DNA from: JAZKAR01 sp040389065
GTDB lineage: Bacteria; Pseudomonadota; Gammaproteobacteria; Burkholderiales; Casimicrobiaceae
NCBI GenBank assembly: GCA_040389065.1
Contig: JAZKAR010000030.1
Span: 5,391-69,390 of the forward strand
Direction of reading: 5' to 3'
DNA: 64,000 nucleotides
In this document: positions 1 through 7,750 of the stretch, in pieces
Position numbering within the stretch: the first letter of the stretch is position 1
How the letters are laid out: each line of letters begins with the position of its first letter
The notes under the pieces: model-generated
What the model was told of the DNA's origin: nothing
The model's database searches: none
The model's input: the letters and a program-made list of their open reading frames with translations, nothing else
Translations under genes and position numbers: made by a program

Positions 1-59
1 TCGTGTTGTAGATGCGATTTTTGATCTCGTGTAGAGACGCGAGCATAATCAACAATCAT
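1..59 (-). CDS. Serine recombinase (resolvase/invertase), N-terminal fragment cut by window edge
   Basis: Reading leftward from an ATG at 57-59, the 19 visible codons translate to MIVDYARVSTRDQKSHLQH. The YARVSTRDQ block is the N-terminal signature of the resolvase/invertase family of site-specific serine recombinases, and S9 is the expected catalytic nucleophile. A GGGAG ribosome-binding site lies 4-8 bases before the ATG, inside one arm of an inverted repeat at 67-102. The rest of the gene lies outside the window, so it cannot be said whether it is a Tn3-type resolvase, a phage invertase or a plasmid recombinase. The motif is seen directly; the family is well established; the substrate is unknown. 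Confidence 0.85.
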   Translation of the reverse strand, partial: MIVDYARVSTRDQKSHLQH

Positions 60-66
60 AAAATTC

Positions 67-202
67 TCCCAAAAACTCATTCTTATGGAACAGTTTTTGG
101 GAAAATACTGAAAATTCCACGCCCCTATCAAAAAACCTTTTAAATTACTCTCAAAACAGTATCTTGTTTCATTCTCTCAAAACCGATCGTTTTTGAGAGA
201 AT
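67..202. promoter_or_regulatory. Inverted repeats upstream of the serine recombinase
   Basis: Two palindromes lie directly upstream of the recombinase start. The first pairs TCCCAAAAACT (67-77) with AGTTTTTGGGA (92-102). The second pairs ATTCTCTCAAAA (171-182) with TTTTGAGAGAAT (191-202). A further half-site, ACTCTCAAAACAG, lies between them at about 147-159. All share a YTCYCAAAA core. Resolvase genes usually have their binding (res) sites and autoregulated promoter immediately upstream, so these are candidate recombinase binding or operator sites; this role is inferred. Confidence 0.5.
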
Positions 203-358
203 AGATAAAATTTGAGATAATGCCACTATTTAAAGTCGCTCATATTGCTATCCCGATAATTACCCTACTTCTCTTTGCATTACCAGGAAACCTAATCTTT
301 GCAACAGCGCCACATTAAATAATAAGGCTATGCGATGTACTCCAAATATTTTTGGGCG

Positions 359-461
359 TATAATGTACATCAAGTTCGGAGTACTGTTCTATTTTGCAGT
401 GCCCTGAGGGATTATCTCACCTAACTACCTTATTTTGCAGGCTGCTTTGAGCAGCTTTTTT
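359..461 (+). ncRNA. Possible small transcript with a terminator
   Basis: A perfect -10 box TATAAT (359-364) is followed about 75 bases later by a GCTGC-TTTGA-GCAGC hairpin at 441-455 and a run of six T. There is no open reading frame of note between them, so this may be a short RNA of roughly 90 nt or the tail of an unrecognised unit. No convincing -35 box is seen and I do not recognise an RNA family. Confidence 0.25.
441..461 (+). terminator. Rho-independent terminator
   Basis: GCTGC stem, TTTGA loop, GCAGC stem, then TTTTTT. It is oriented rightward and is the only strong terminator before the gene at 698. Confidence 0.6.
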
Positions 462-488
462 CATTACAGACAAATGAATCGGCATCAC

Positions 489-551
489 ATGCACTTGATG
501 TACTTCGATGAATCAGGTTCCCACGCAGACCATAACAGTCAGTTAAGGTGA
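489..551 (+). pseudogene. Possible DUF3800 N-terminal remnant
   Basis: A short rightward frame reads MHLMYFDESGSHADHNSQLR and then stops. The YFDESG motif is the usual start of DUF3800 family proteins, which have a ribonuclease-H-like fold. Nothing recognisable follows, so if this is related it is a stub. The remaining sequence up to 697 holds only a 29-codon frame at 596-685 with an AGGAAG site before it, which I do not recognise. Confidence 0.25.
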
Positions 552-697
552 GGCGGGAGGATGCTATCTGAATTAATGAAAGTTAGGAAGCCGTAATGGA
601 TTTACCTCGCCAAGAAGTTTTAGTTAAACAAGGGGTTTCTCTTTCAGCAGCATTACTCAGCTTTGCTCAACTCTGTAATTTCTAATCTCATAATCAA

Positions 698-2581
698 ATG
701 GATATCAATACCAACCCCGAAATTACCGACGTATACAATACGGGCGTTATGCGTCACATTGCTGAAGTATTGACAACGTTGTCTCCTGCCTTACGCAAAG
801 TAGCTGAGTATGTGCTTCAGCATCCGATGAAAACAGCCACTATGACTATCGAAGACTTAGCTATTGAAACAGGAACATCTGTTGCTGCAGTCAATCGCTT
901 TGTTCGTGTAATTAACTGTGGAGGGTTTTCAGGTCTAAAGAGTGAGTTACTGTCAACGTTGCGTAACGTATTATCACCCATTGATAAACTCAAAAAACAA
1001 GTAAATGATCAACAATCATCTCATAAACTGAAAGAGCTTTTAGAAATTGGTGTGGCTAACCTTCAAATTGCAAAAGAAATTAATACAGAGATCTCGTTTA
1101 TAAACGCTGTTGAAGCACTCATAAAAGCCAATAGATTGTTTACGTTAGGCTTTGGTCAAAGCAGTCATATAGCCATTGCTGCGGCTTCACGTCTACATCC
1201 ATTTTTCAACTCAGCAATTTCCGTTAATATGGTAGGCGATAATGAAAATGCAGCCTACCATTTAACTTCAATTAAACCTGAAGATGTACTATTAGTTATT
1301 TTGCTTCCACGATATTCGTCTGATACGCTTAAATTATCCCGCTTTGCATCTGAACGCGGAGCAACGATTGTAGCGATTACTGATTCGCCTGCTTCTCCTA
1401 TGCAAGGGTTAGCACACCATCTCCTTTTTGCAGCTAGCGAACACCCCACACTGCCTAATTCGAACGTTGCAGCACTGGCCATTATTGAAGCCATAGTAGC
1501 CACTATCACAATAAAAAATAAAGAAGCTATACATATTTCATCTAAAGAAACAGAGAATTTGTTGTCTCGTTTCTATTTACCACAACAGCCAGATCTTTCA
1601 GAAAAAAAACGCTCTTCATTCAAAGTAAATAAAAAAAGCAACATTATAAATCTCCCATATGCTTTAGCCATTCATGGGGGTGCAGGAACGATTATTCCAG
1701 GAAGCAGTAAAGAACCGCAATACCTTGAAGCATTGCAGCAAGTAATTGATACGGGTGAAAAAATTCTTTCTAAAGGAGGAACTGCGGTAGAAGCTGTGTT
1801 AGCGTGTGTTATCGCTTTAGAAGATTGCCCTTTATTCAATGCAGGTCGAGGTTCTGCATTTACATCAACTGGTACGCATGAAATGGATGCCAGTATTATG
1901 AATGGACAAACATTAGCTGTGGGCGCCGTAGCTGGAGTACGTACCATACGTAATCCTATTTATCTCGCTCATGTTTTAATGCATCATCCCAACCATAATT
2001 TTCTGATTGGCGAAGGAGCAGAACTGTTTGCGCGAACATGCAACGACATAGCCATTGTCTCACCAAATTATTTTTATACTGCTGAGAGAATGGAACAATT
2101 AAAATATGTACAGAGCTTATCCAACGAAGCTTTATTACTTGATCACGATGCTGCTATGCAATCAACCAAATTTGGCACTGTAGGTGCAGTTGCCCGAGAC
2201 CGCTTTGGTCAACTAGCTGCAGCTACCTCTACAGGTGGACTAACCAACAAATTGTTAGGTCGTGTAGGCGATACACCTCTGATCGGTGCAGGCTGTTACG
2301 CAGATAGTAATACGGTAGCTGTTTCGGCTACTGGAACAGGAGAAGCTTTTATACGAGCAATTTTAGCATACGATATTGCAGCTAGAATTAAATATACGCA
2401 TGTAAGCCTTGAAGAAGCAACTCGAGAAGTGGTTTTGGGAAAACTTACAGAGCTCGGAGGTCAAGGCGGCATCATCGCTATTGATAAAGAAGGAAACATT
2501 TCCATGCCTTTTAATACCAAAGGCATGTATCGCGGCTGGGCTAAAGAGGGTAAAGGTTCAGCGGTTGCAGTAGGACGTTAA
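698..2581 (+). CDS. RpiR-type regulator fused to isoaspartyl peptidase/L-asparaginase
   Basis: One 627-residue frame holds two enzymes' worth of sequence. Residues 1-80 form an RpiR-type helix-turn-helix, about 130-260 a sugar-isomerase (SIS) domain with the loop GFGQSSH, and about 320-627 a complete Ntn-hydrolase of the isoaspartyl peptidase/type III asparaginase family. The latter shows HGGAG (H326), the GTVGAV cleavage site with T494 as the expected autoproteolytic nucleophile, and the C-terminal SATGTGEAF motif. Known family members release aspartate from isoaspartyl peptides and hydrolyse asparagine. The two parts are normally separate proteins, often neighbours; here they are joined through a lysine/serine-rich linker near residues 300-320. 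No Shine-Dalgarno is obvious before the ATG at 698, so the exact start is open; an in-frame ATG at codon 18 is an alternative. Confidence 0.88.
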   Translation: MDINTNPEITDVYNTGVMRHIAEVLTTLSPALRKVAEYVLQHPMKTATMTIEDLAIETGTSVAAVNRFVRVINCGGFSGLKSELLSTLRNVLSPIDKLKKQVNDQQSSHKLKELLEIGVANLQIAKEINTEISFINAVEALIKANRLFTLGFGQSSHIAIAAASRLHPFFNSAISVNMVGDNENAAYHLTSIKPEDVLLVILLPRYSSDTLKLSRFASERGATIVAITDSPASPMQGLAHHLLFAASEHPTLPNSNVAALAIIEAIVATITIKNKEAIHISSKETENLLSRFYLPQQPDLSEKKRSSFKVNKKSNIINLPYALAIHGGAGTIIPGSSKEPQYLEALQQVIDTGEKILSKGGTAVEAVLACVIALEDCPLFNAGRGSAFTSTGTHEMDASIMNGQTLAVGAVAGVRTIRNPIYLAHVLMHHPNHNFLIGEGAELFARTCNDIAIVSPNYFYTAERMEQLKYVQSLSNEALLLDHDAAMQSTKFGTVGAVARDRFGQLAAATSTGGLTNKLLGRVGDTPLIGAGCYADSNTVAVSATGTGEAFIRAILAYDIAARIKYTHVSLEEATREVVLGKLTELGGQGGIIAIDKEGNISMPFNTKGMYRGWAKEGKGSAVAVGR

Positions 2582-2611
2582 ATATGGTTCAAGATACAGC
2601 TCGCCTCTATT

Positions 2612-3931
2612 TTATAGCGTCTTAATTAGAACGATTGATTTGCGTTGCCAGTTATATATACGCTGACGATCTTTCGGTAGATCATCAACAGTAGCATTGA
2701 GAAAACCGCGTTTCAGAAACCAGTGTGTGGTGCGCGTGGTTAGAACAAATAATTTAGCATATCCTGCAGCACGCGCTCGGTATTCTATATGTTTCAGAAT
2801 TCGCTCGCCATCGCCCTGGCTTTGAAATTCTGGATTAACTGTGAGGCATGCCATTTCTGCCATGTTTTCATTGGGAAATGGGTAAAGTGCCGCACAACCA
2901 AAAATTATGCCGTCATGTTCAATAACTGAGAAATAACTAATTTCACGCTCGATCAATTCACGTCCACGCTTGACTAACGTACCATCGGCTTCTAGTGGTT
3001 CAATCAACTTCAGTATACCCCCAACATCTTCAATCGTTGCTTCACGCAAGAACTCTAGGTTCGCACAGGTAATCATCGTGCCAATGCCATCATAGGTAAA
3101 TATTTCAAGTAGCGCTCCGCCGTCGAATTGAAACGGTACAATGTGCACCCGTGGCACACCACTATGCGAGGCTTTTATGCAATGCTGAAGGTAAAACGCG
3201 CTATCGCTCGATAAGTGATTTGTTTCTAACAAATTTTTAGCTTCAATAGAAGATAATTCACGCATTTCGTTACCGTAAACATCGCGAATAATCGGTATTT
3301 CACTGAGGAAGATTAACTTGTCGGCGCCTAAGGCCGTAGCGGCGAATACAGCTACATCTTCCATAGTTAGATCAAAAGCTTCTCCAGTAGGTGAAAATCC
3401 TAGTGGTGATAACAATACAAGGCTGCCGTCATTTAAAATCTGATGAATGGTTTCAGAAGTAATTTTACGAGTAACGCCAGTCCATTCAAAGTCGATGCCA
3501 TCAATTATACCAATTGGGCGTGCAGTGATGAAATTACCAGAAATAATCCGAATCACCGAATGTGCCATAGGAGTATTCGGTAAACCTTGACTAAATGCCG
3601 CTTCGATGTCGAGGCGTAATTCACCAGCTGCTTCTTTAGCGCATTCTAGCGCGGCTGCGCTAGTGATATGCAGCCCCTTATGATAACGGGCTTCAATATT
3701 GCGCAAGGATAATAGTTCATCAACTTGTGGGCGAAAACCATGCACGATAACGATCTTGATGCCCATAGCATGTAATAAAGATAAATCCTGAGCTAATACT
3801 GGCAGCAAACCAGCACTGGTCAATTCGCCGGGAAAAGCCACGACGAAAATTTTCCCTCTGAATGCATGAATGTAAGGGGCAACCGAACGTAGCCATTGAA
3901 CAAACTGGATCGAATATTCCATATCTGGCAT
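2612..3931 (-). CDS. argA: N-acetylglutamate synthase
   Basis: The 439-residue product makes N-acetylglutamate from acetyl-CoA and glutamate, the first step of arginine synthesis, in the cytoplasm. The first 290 residues are an amino-acid-kinase fold that in this family binds the feedback inhibitor arginine (IVIVHGFRPQVDELL near residue 60). The last 145 residues are a GNAT acetyltransferase domain with the CoA-binding stretch ending in QSQGDGERIL. Length matches classical ArgA (about 440). An AGGAG site precedes the start by 11 bases. The gene runs convergently with the RpiR fusion, with only 30 bases between their stops, and is followed upstream by an ArgE-type enzyme on the same strand, which suits an arginine function. 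Confidence 0.93.
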   Translation of the reverse strand: MPDMEYSIQFVQWLRSVAPYIHAFRGKIFVVAFPGELTSAGLLPVLAQDLSLLHAMGIKIVIVHGFRPQVDELLSLRNIEARYHKGLHITSAAALECAKEAAGELRLDIEAAFSQGLPNTPMAHSVIRIISGNFITARPIGIIDGIDFEWTGVTRKITSETIHQILNDGSLVLLSPLGFSPTGEAFDLTMEDVAVFAATALGADKLIFLSEIPIIRDVYGNEMRELSSIEAKNLLETNHLSSDSAFYLQHCIKASHSGVPRVHIVPFQFDGGALLEIFTYDGIGTMITCANLEFLREATIEDVGGILKLIEPLEADGTLVKRGRELIEREISYFSVIEHDGIIFGCAALYPFPNENMAEMACLTVNPEFQSQGDGERILKHIEYRARAAGYAKLFVLTTRTTHWFLKRGFLNATVDDLPKDRQRIYNWQRKSIVLIKTL

Positions 3932-4074
3932 TATATTTTTTTCTCCTGAAGTGGTTAAGTAAAAGCGAACTCATTTTAAGAATCTTTTGTAATATCAGCT
4001 TCAAATTCTTTAGGAGGTTTATAGCCAATTGAAAATTGAAGAATATTGACGTTCATTATTCTAATAAGCAATCA

Positions 4075-4124
4075 GGAGTATGAACTCTCTACGTTATTTT
4101 GAAAAAATCAAGAGATTCACACTC
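4075..4124. repeat. Imperfect inverted repeat between argA and the deacetylase gene
   Basis: GGAGTATGAACTCTC (4075-4089) pairs with GAGATTCACACTCC (4111-4124). It sits just after the stop of the leftward gene at 4140 and could end its transcript, although no T-run follows. Confidence 0.3.
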
Positions 4125-4139
4125 CATTATGCTGTTTTG

Positions 4140-5246
4140 TTACTTATTCGATGGAAGGATATCAATGAATCGATTTGTTGCTAACAACAAATGTTCTATT
4201 GGCACAGACTCATTAGGTTTATGAGCCTCTTCTATCACGCCAGGTCCAAACACAATTGTATTGATACCACACTCTGCCAAGAGAGCTGCTTCTGTCCAGA
4301 AACCCAAGTTGAGAGGTTTCTGGCATTCTGCAGGAAACCATTTCACAAAATCATCTAGAGCAGAAGTCTCAAACGATGGTTGAGCAATAATTTCGGTTAA
4401 AATAGCATTTGGAGCATTACTCATAACCAATTCATTTATAGTCTTTCTGGTTTCGCTAAGTACTGAGCCTGGTCGAGGCCGTACAGAAAATGTGAGTTGA
4501 CCTTTCCGTGGGATGACATTGTATTCAGTTCCACCAGAGATATTTGCAATGTTGAGACAAAGGCCTTTAAATCCTTCTGGTCCTTTATCAAGTTCCTCAA
4601 TAGCTAAGGAACCTAGTTTATTAGAAACGCAAGATAATTCAAGCAAAGGTGATGTAGTGTGATCGGCCAAAGAAGAATGCCCGCCCTTACCCTCAATTGC
4701 AACACTCAATCCGAATATCCCTCGATGTCTCTGGCCTACTTGACAACCAGTTGGTTCGCACACAATAGCCTGCTTGATGTGGCTTAAGTCAACAGTTTTG
4801 AGAAAGTGCTCCATACATTCGCTGTTACGTTCCTCATCGCCTGATAACAGAATTGCGCAGTCTTTAGGCTTTTGCCCGATCAATTCAAGCGCAGTGAGTA
4901 CGGCAGCGATCGCACCTTTAGTATCTGCAGAACCTAGGCCTACTAATTTATCAGCATGAGACTTTAACTCATGTGGTGGAGTAGCCCATCCTGTACCAGC
5001 TGGTACAGTATCAATATGAATATTTATCAGCAGTTTTGGCGTACCCCAACGCGCGAACACCCAACTGCCTGGCACGTTATCACTCCGAGTAACGTGCTCT
5101 AACCTTAGTTCGTCTGGCTTAAATTCTTCTAAACTTTCCTTCAACATCACAGCAAAAACACCCTCATCTCCGCCTGGATTTTGAGTATCGAAAGCGACCA
5201 TTTTGGAAAGCCAGTTAGTAAACTTCTGTATTTTTTTTGTTTCCAT
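4140..5246 (-). CDS. M20 family deacetylase, ArgE/DapE-like
   Basis: A zinc-dependent M20 amidohydrolase of 368 residues. The metal and catalytic motifs are visible: HIDTVPAGTGW, GLGSADTKGA, SGDEERNSE (general base Glu), CEPTG and, near the C-terminus, GPGVIEEAHKPNE. ArgE removes the acetyl group from N-acetylornithine, and the neighbouring argA makes that substrate fit. The start is taken at the ATG at 5246 because AAGGGGTC lies just upstream; the frame stays open 19 codons further but that extension looks like the leader. Substrate specificity within M20 (acetylornithine, succinyl-diaminopimelate, dipeptides) cannot be fixed from sequence alone. Confidence 0.85.
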   Translation of the reverse strand: METKKIQKFTNWLSKMVAFDTQNPGGDEGVFAVMLKESLEEFKPDELRLEHVTRSDNVPGSWVFARWGTPKLLINIHIDTVPAGTGWATPPHELKSHADKLVGLGSADTKGAIAAVLTALELIGQKPKDCAILLSGDEERNSECMEHFLKTVDLSHIKQAIVCEPTGCQVGQRHRGIFGLSVAIEGKGGHSSLADHTTSPLLELSCVSNKLGSLAIEELDKGPEGFKGLCLNIANISGGTEYNVIPRKGQLTFSVRPRPGSVLSETRKTINELVMSNAPNAILTEIIAQPSFETSALDDFVKWFPAECQKPLNLGFWTEAALLAECGINTIVFGPGVIEEAHKPNESVPIEHLLLATNRFIDILPSNK

Positions 5247-6209
5247 GAAAGACCCCTTTTTTATATAAATAAAAAATATTGTAAAGCTAAAAAACTGAAA
5301 CAATTTAATGTCAATAACTATACTTACGACTCATTTTAATGTCAACAACAATACCTATGAATCTTTTTAATATCAAAACTAAACCTCTGTAAATATAAAT
5401 TAAACTTTTAAAAAGGCTTATTGAAAATTCATATCTAACATACGTGAGCTTTGGATAAAAATTTGAGTATGATGAAGTTATAGAGGACTATGATAAGGAT
5501 TTTATTAAAAAACACTCAGAGGAAGCCGCGAATAATAGTTCAATTATTTTTTTCAGAAGGCGCTACCGTAGAACGTCGTATGACATTTAAACGTATCAAC
5601 AAAGGTAGAGTTGAAGTAAAGGCAAATGCAACCGGCATCAAATCTGGGGTCGGTAAAGAGTGTTCTGGTCTATTAAAAAGGACACTTTGATGAAGGAAAA
5701 TAATCCTAAAATACAGGTAACTATGGCAACCAAAAAAAGACGTGCTTCCACCCATTAGGCCCATTGGAAGCAATGGCTACAACCTAACGATATTAATATA
5801 AACAATTGATATTTATATAAAAATTTAACTTATTAATTACGTCGGAAAATGCTGTATGAATCAGCATCCGAAATGCATTTGGCTTATTTTTGTACACCCT
5901 AAAGCGGCATCTCCGAAACCGTTACTTTTCAGTCAGGTACAAGTGTCATCAGGTTGTAGCTTCGCCTCAATGAGCCTGGTTGGCAGATGAATCCTTTGGA
6001 TACTTACCATATATTTTGATTAATTTATAACCCAAGGTATTTCTTTATCTAATTTGACCGTTAACTTAGCGTTAGGCTGGCTCAATGCATTATCAATATA
6101 TTAGCCTAACAACATAATGGTAGGTAGTTTCTATGTGATGAGTTTGTTTTTGATATGAATGTACTGCAAGAAGCGTTTTTAAACCTTATTAACTTATAAA
6201 GGACATAGC
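5247..6209. other. Long gene-poor gap
   Basis: No recognisable gene. It holds one short frame (listed separately at 5490), a small hairpin ATGCTG-tatgaat-CAGCAT at about 5849-5867 and a GTTAGGCT/AGCCTAAC inverted repeat around 6071-6114. The stretch 5880-6000 is less AT-rich than its surroundings and may be a decayed gene, but I recognise nothing in it. Confidence 0.5.
5490..5690 (+). CDS. Small hypothetical protein
   Basis: A 66-residue basic protein with an AGAGGA site 5 bases before its ATG. The part from about residue 17 (IVQLFFSEGATVERRMTF) onward looks more protein-like than the first residues. No family recognised, no signal peptide, no membrane segment. It lies alone in a long gap, so it may be a remnant or a chance frame. 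Confidence 0.3.
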   Translation: MIRILLKNTQRKPRIIVQLFFSEGATVERRMTFKRINKGRVEVKANATGIKSGVGKECSGLLKRTL

Positions 6210-7544
6210 ATGGCTAGTACAGATTTAATTACTTATTTAAACTATATGTCCACATGGGATACCGAAAGCGACGCCAATATTGATCAATTGATTTCTGAGC
6301 AAACTCTGTTCGTCAATTTGGGTGATTTTGAATCAGACTCCGTCGTTGATGCAGAATTTAAAACTCTGCACGATTTAGCATGTCAGGTGCGAGACCTTAC
6401 CATTGCAGCCGACGCCACTCAAATGGCTGCTGATGTTGCCGCGGTAGCATCAATTTGGTCTTTTGGGCTTGGTATGGCTGCCTTCGTAGCACTTGAGGCC
6501 ACTGAGCAAATTGAAAAAGCTGTTATTTCCTCAAAATCAAAAATATTAAATGAGAAGTTAACAACTGCAGATGCCGACATCTCATCTCAAATAAGCCCTA
6601 ATGTGGCAAGCTATGTGAGCAAATACAAAGAAAACAACAATTTAATCATAGGAAAAGCGCCAAAAGGGCTTGATACTAGTACCTGCCGAGCAAATTTAAT
6701 GCAATTCATGGCAGAGGTACAAAGAAAAAGCGGAAAGTTAGATGCTGTGACGTTCCGGCAGTACGCAGAGTCTGCGAGAATCGTCTATAACAGTGATGAA
6801 ATCAATAAAGTATATGATGCACTAGACCAATTGAACTTTAGCGCTAAATCAGATGCAGATGTCAAAAAATTCATGAATGTATTAACTGGGCTGACGCTTC
6901 CGCCAAATGCTCAGTTTGGATTAACACTTGTTACAGGCATGTCAATTGCGATCATGTTTTATAAACTAAAAATCGCAAATGCCACCATCAAAGCACAAGC
7001 TGAAGCAGCAGGTATACCACTTGAAGAAGTGGAGACCAGCGCATTTGAAGCAATGGATGCAGTAGGCAAATTCGCTGCTGGCGTCGCCATTGTTATGTCT
7101 GTGGTTGATATTGTTTTGAATATTATTGATATCGTAGATGTCGTCAAACAATGCAATAGCATGTGCGACCAGTTGAATACAACGATTAAGGCAAGCTACA
7201 CATCGTACTTCAATGGCATTAAAACAGCAGCCCAACAATACAAAGCAGCAATAAGCGCCGCACCAACGCCTACCCCTGCTCCAAGCCCCACTCCTACGCC
7301 TACTCCAAGTCCTACCCCCAGCACTGGGGTAAACGCGGGAAATGATATCAGCCAAATGCATGCCCAAATTGCCCAATATGGTTCGATTACGCAGTTTGGT
7401 ATTCGCATCGCAAATATTACGGGTTCAGCCAATAATCCAAATCAAAGTTCCGGCACCGCCTCCAAAACAGATAAAGGCTTTGGTGGTTATAATGGTACTT
7501 GGGAAGTAGGAAACTGGGGAGATACTTTAAGATTTACGAGTTAA
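6210..7544 (+). CDS. Unrecognised helical protein with membrane segments, candidate alpha-pore-forming toxin
   Basis: A 444-residue protein of no family I can name with certainty. It is mostly predicted helical and Ala-rich, with three hydrophobic stretches at about residues 78-100 (SIWSFGLGMAAFVAL), 236-255 (FGLTLVTGMSIAIMF) and 287-310 (AAGVAIVMSVVDIVLNII). Long amphipathic helices flank them. This build resembles the HBL/Nhe/ClyA/MakA group of helical pore-forming toxins, which also often lack a classical signal peptide, as here. A Pro-Thr-Ser linker (about 350-373) joins a small C-terminal domain ending in NGTWEVGNWGDTLRFTS. AAAGGACAT precedes the ATG by about 6 bases. The gene stands alone with no toxin partner nearby. 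The toxin idea is inference from architecture; an inner-membrane or surface protein is possible. Confidence 0.6.
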   Translation: MASTDLITYLNYMSTWDTESDANIDQLISEQTLFVNLGDFESDSVVDAEFKTLHDLACQVRDLTIAADATQMAADVAAVASIWSFGLGMAAFVALEATEQIEKAVISSKSKILNEKLTTADADISSQISPNVASYVSKYKENNNLIIGKAPKGLDTSTCRANLMQFMAEVQRKSGKLDAVTFRQYAESARIVYNSDEINKVYDALDQLNFSAKSDADVKKFMNVLTGLTLPPNAQFGLTLVTGMSIAIMFYKLKIANATIKAQAEAAGIPLEEVETSAFEAMDAVGKFAAGVAIVMSVVDIVLNIIDIVDVVKQCNSMCDQLNTTIKASYTSYFNGIKTAAQQYKAAISAAPTPTPAPSPTPTPTPSPTPSTGVNAGNDISQMHAQIAQYGSITQFGIRIANITGSANNPNQSSGTASKTDKGFGGYNGTWEVGNWGDTLRFTS

Positions 7545-7574
7545 AAACACTGGTTTCAACTCAGTAATGAGCGA

Positions 7575-7603
7575 TGGTGCAATAGCGGTAGCATATTGCG
7601 CCA
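7575..7603. repeat. Hairpin downstream of the helical protein gene
   Basis: TGGTGCAATA (7575-7584) pairs with TATTGCGCCA (7594-7603) with one G-T pair. No T-run follows, so it is a weak candidate terminator for the gene ending at 7544. Confidence 0.3.
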
Positions 7604-7686
7604 CGCCCAATAATAGCGTCTAACTGTGGGTTTCGAGTTTATACCTTCCTACTGGAATTAATATAGTAAGCGTCGATTTAAATCTC

Positions 7687-7720
7687 TTGTCATCTTCTTG
7701 TCATAAATACGTTTTACACT
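7687..7720 (+). promoter_or_regulatory. Pho box and -10 element of phoX
   Basis: Two TTGTCAT repeats at 7687-7693 and 7698-7704, separated by 4 bases, match the PhoB-binding consensus of two CTGTCAT-like 7-mers spaced 4 apart. A -10-like TACACT starts at 7715, 10 bases after the box, which is the usual geometry when PhoB replaces -35 contacts. The gene starting at 7751 encodes a PhoX phosphatase, which supports phosphate-starvation control. Confidence 0.75.
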
Positions 7721-7750
7721 CGCCTAATCGGTTCATTACGAGTCAAGCGT

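Noticed and set aside
596..685. 29-codon frame with AGGAAG upstream, before the RpiR fusion
   Set aside because: No recognisable motif, and too short to support as a gene from sequence alone.
5880..6000. Possible riboswitch or structured RNA in the gap before the helical protein
   Set aside because: Several short stems can be drawn, but none matches a known aptamer core, and the distance to the next start is large.
7196..7432. Leftward frames opposite the Pro-Thr linker of the helical protein
   Set aside because: They translate to Gly-Val repeats that are a direct shadow of the Pro-Thr codons and have no ribosome site.
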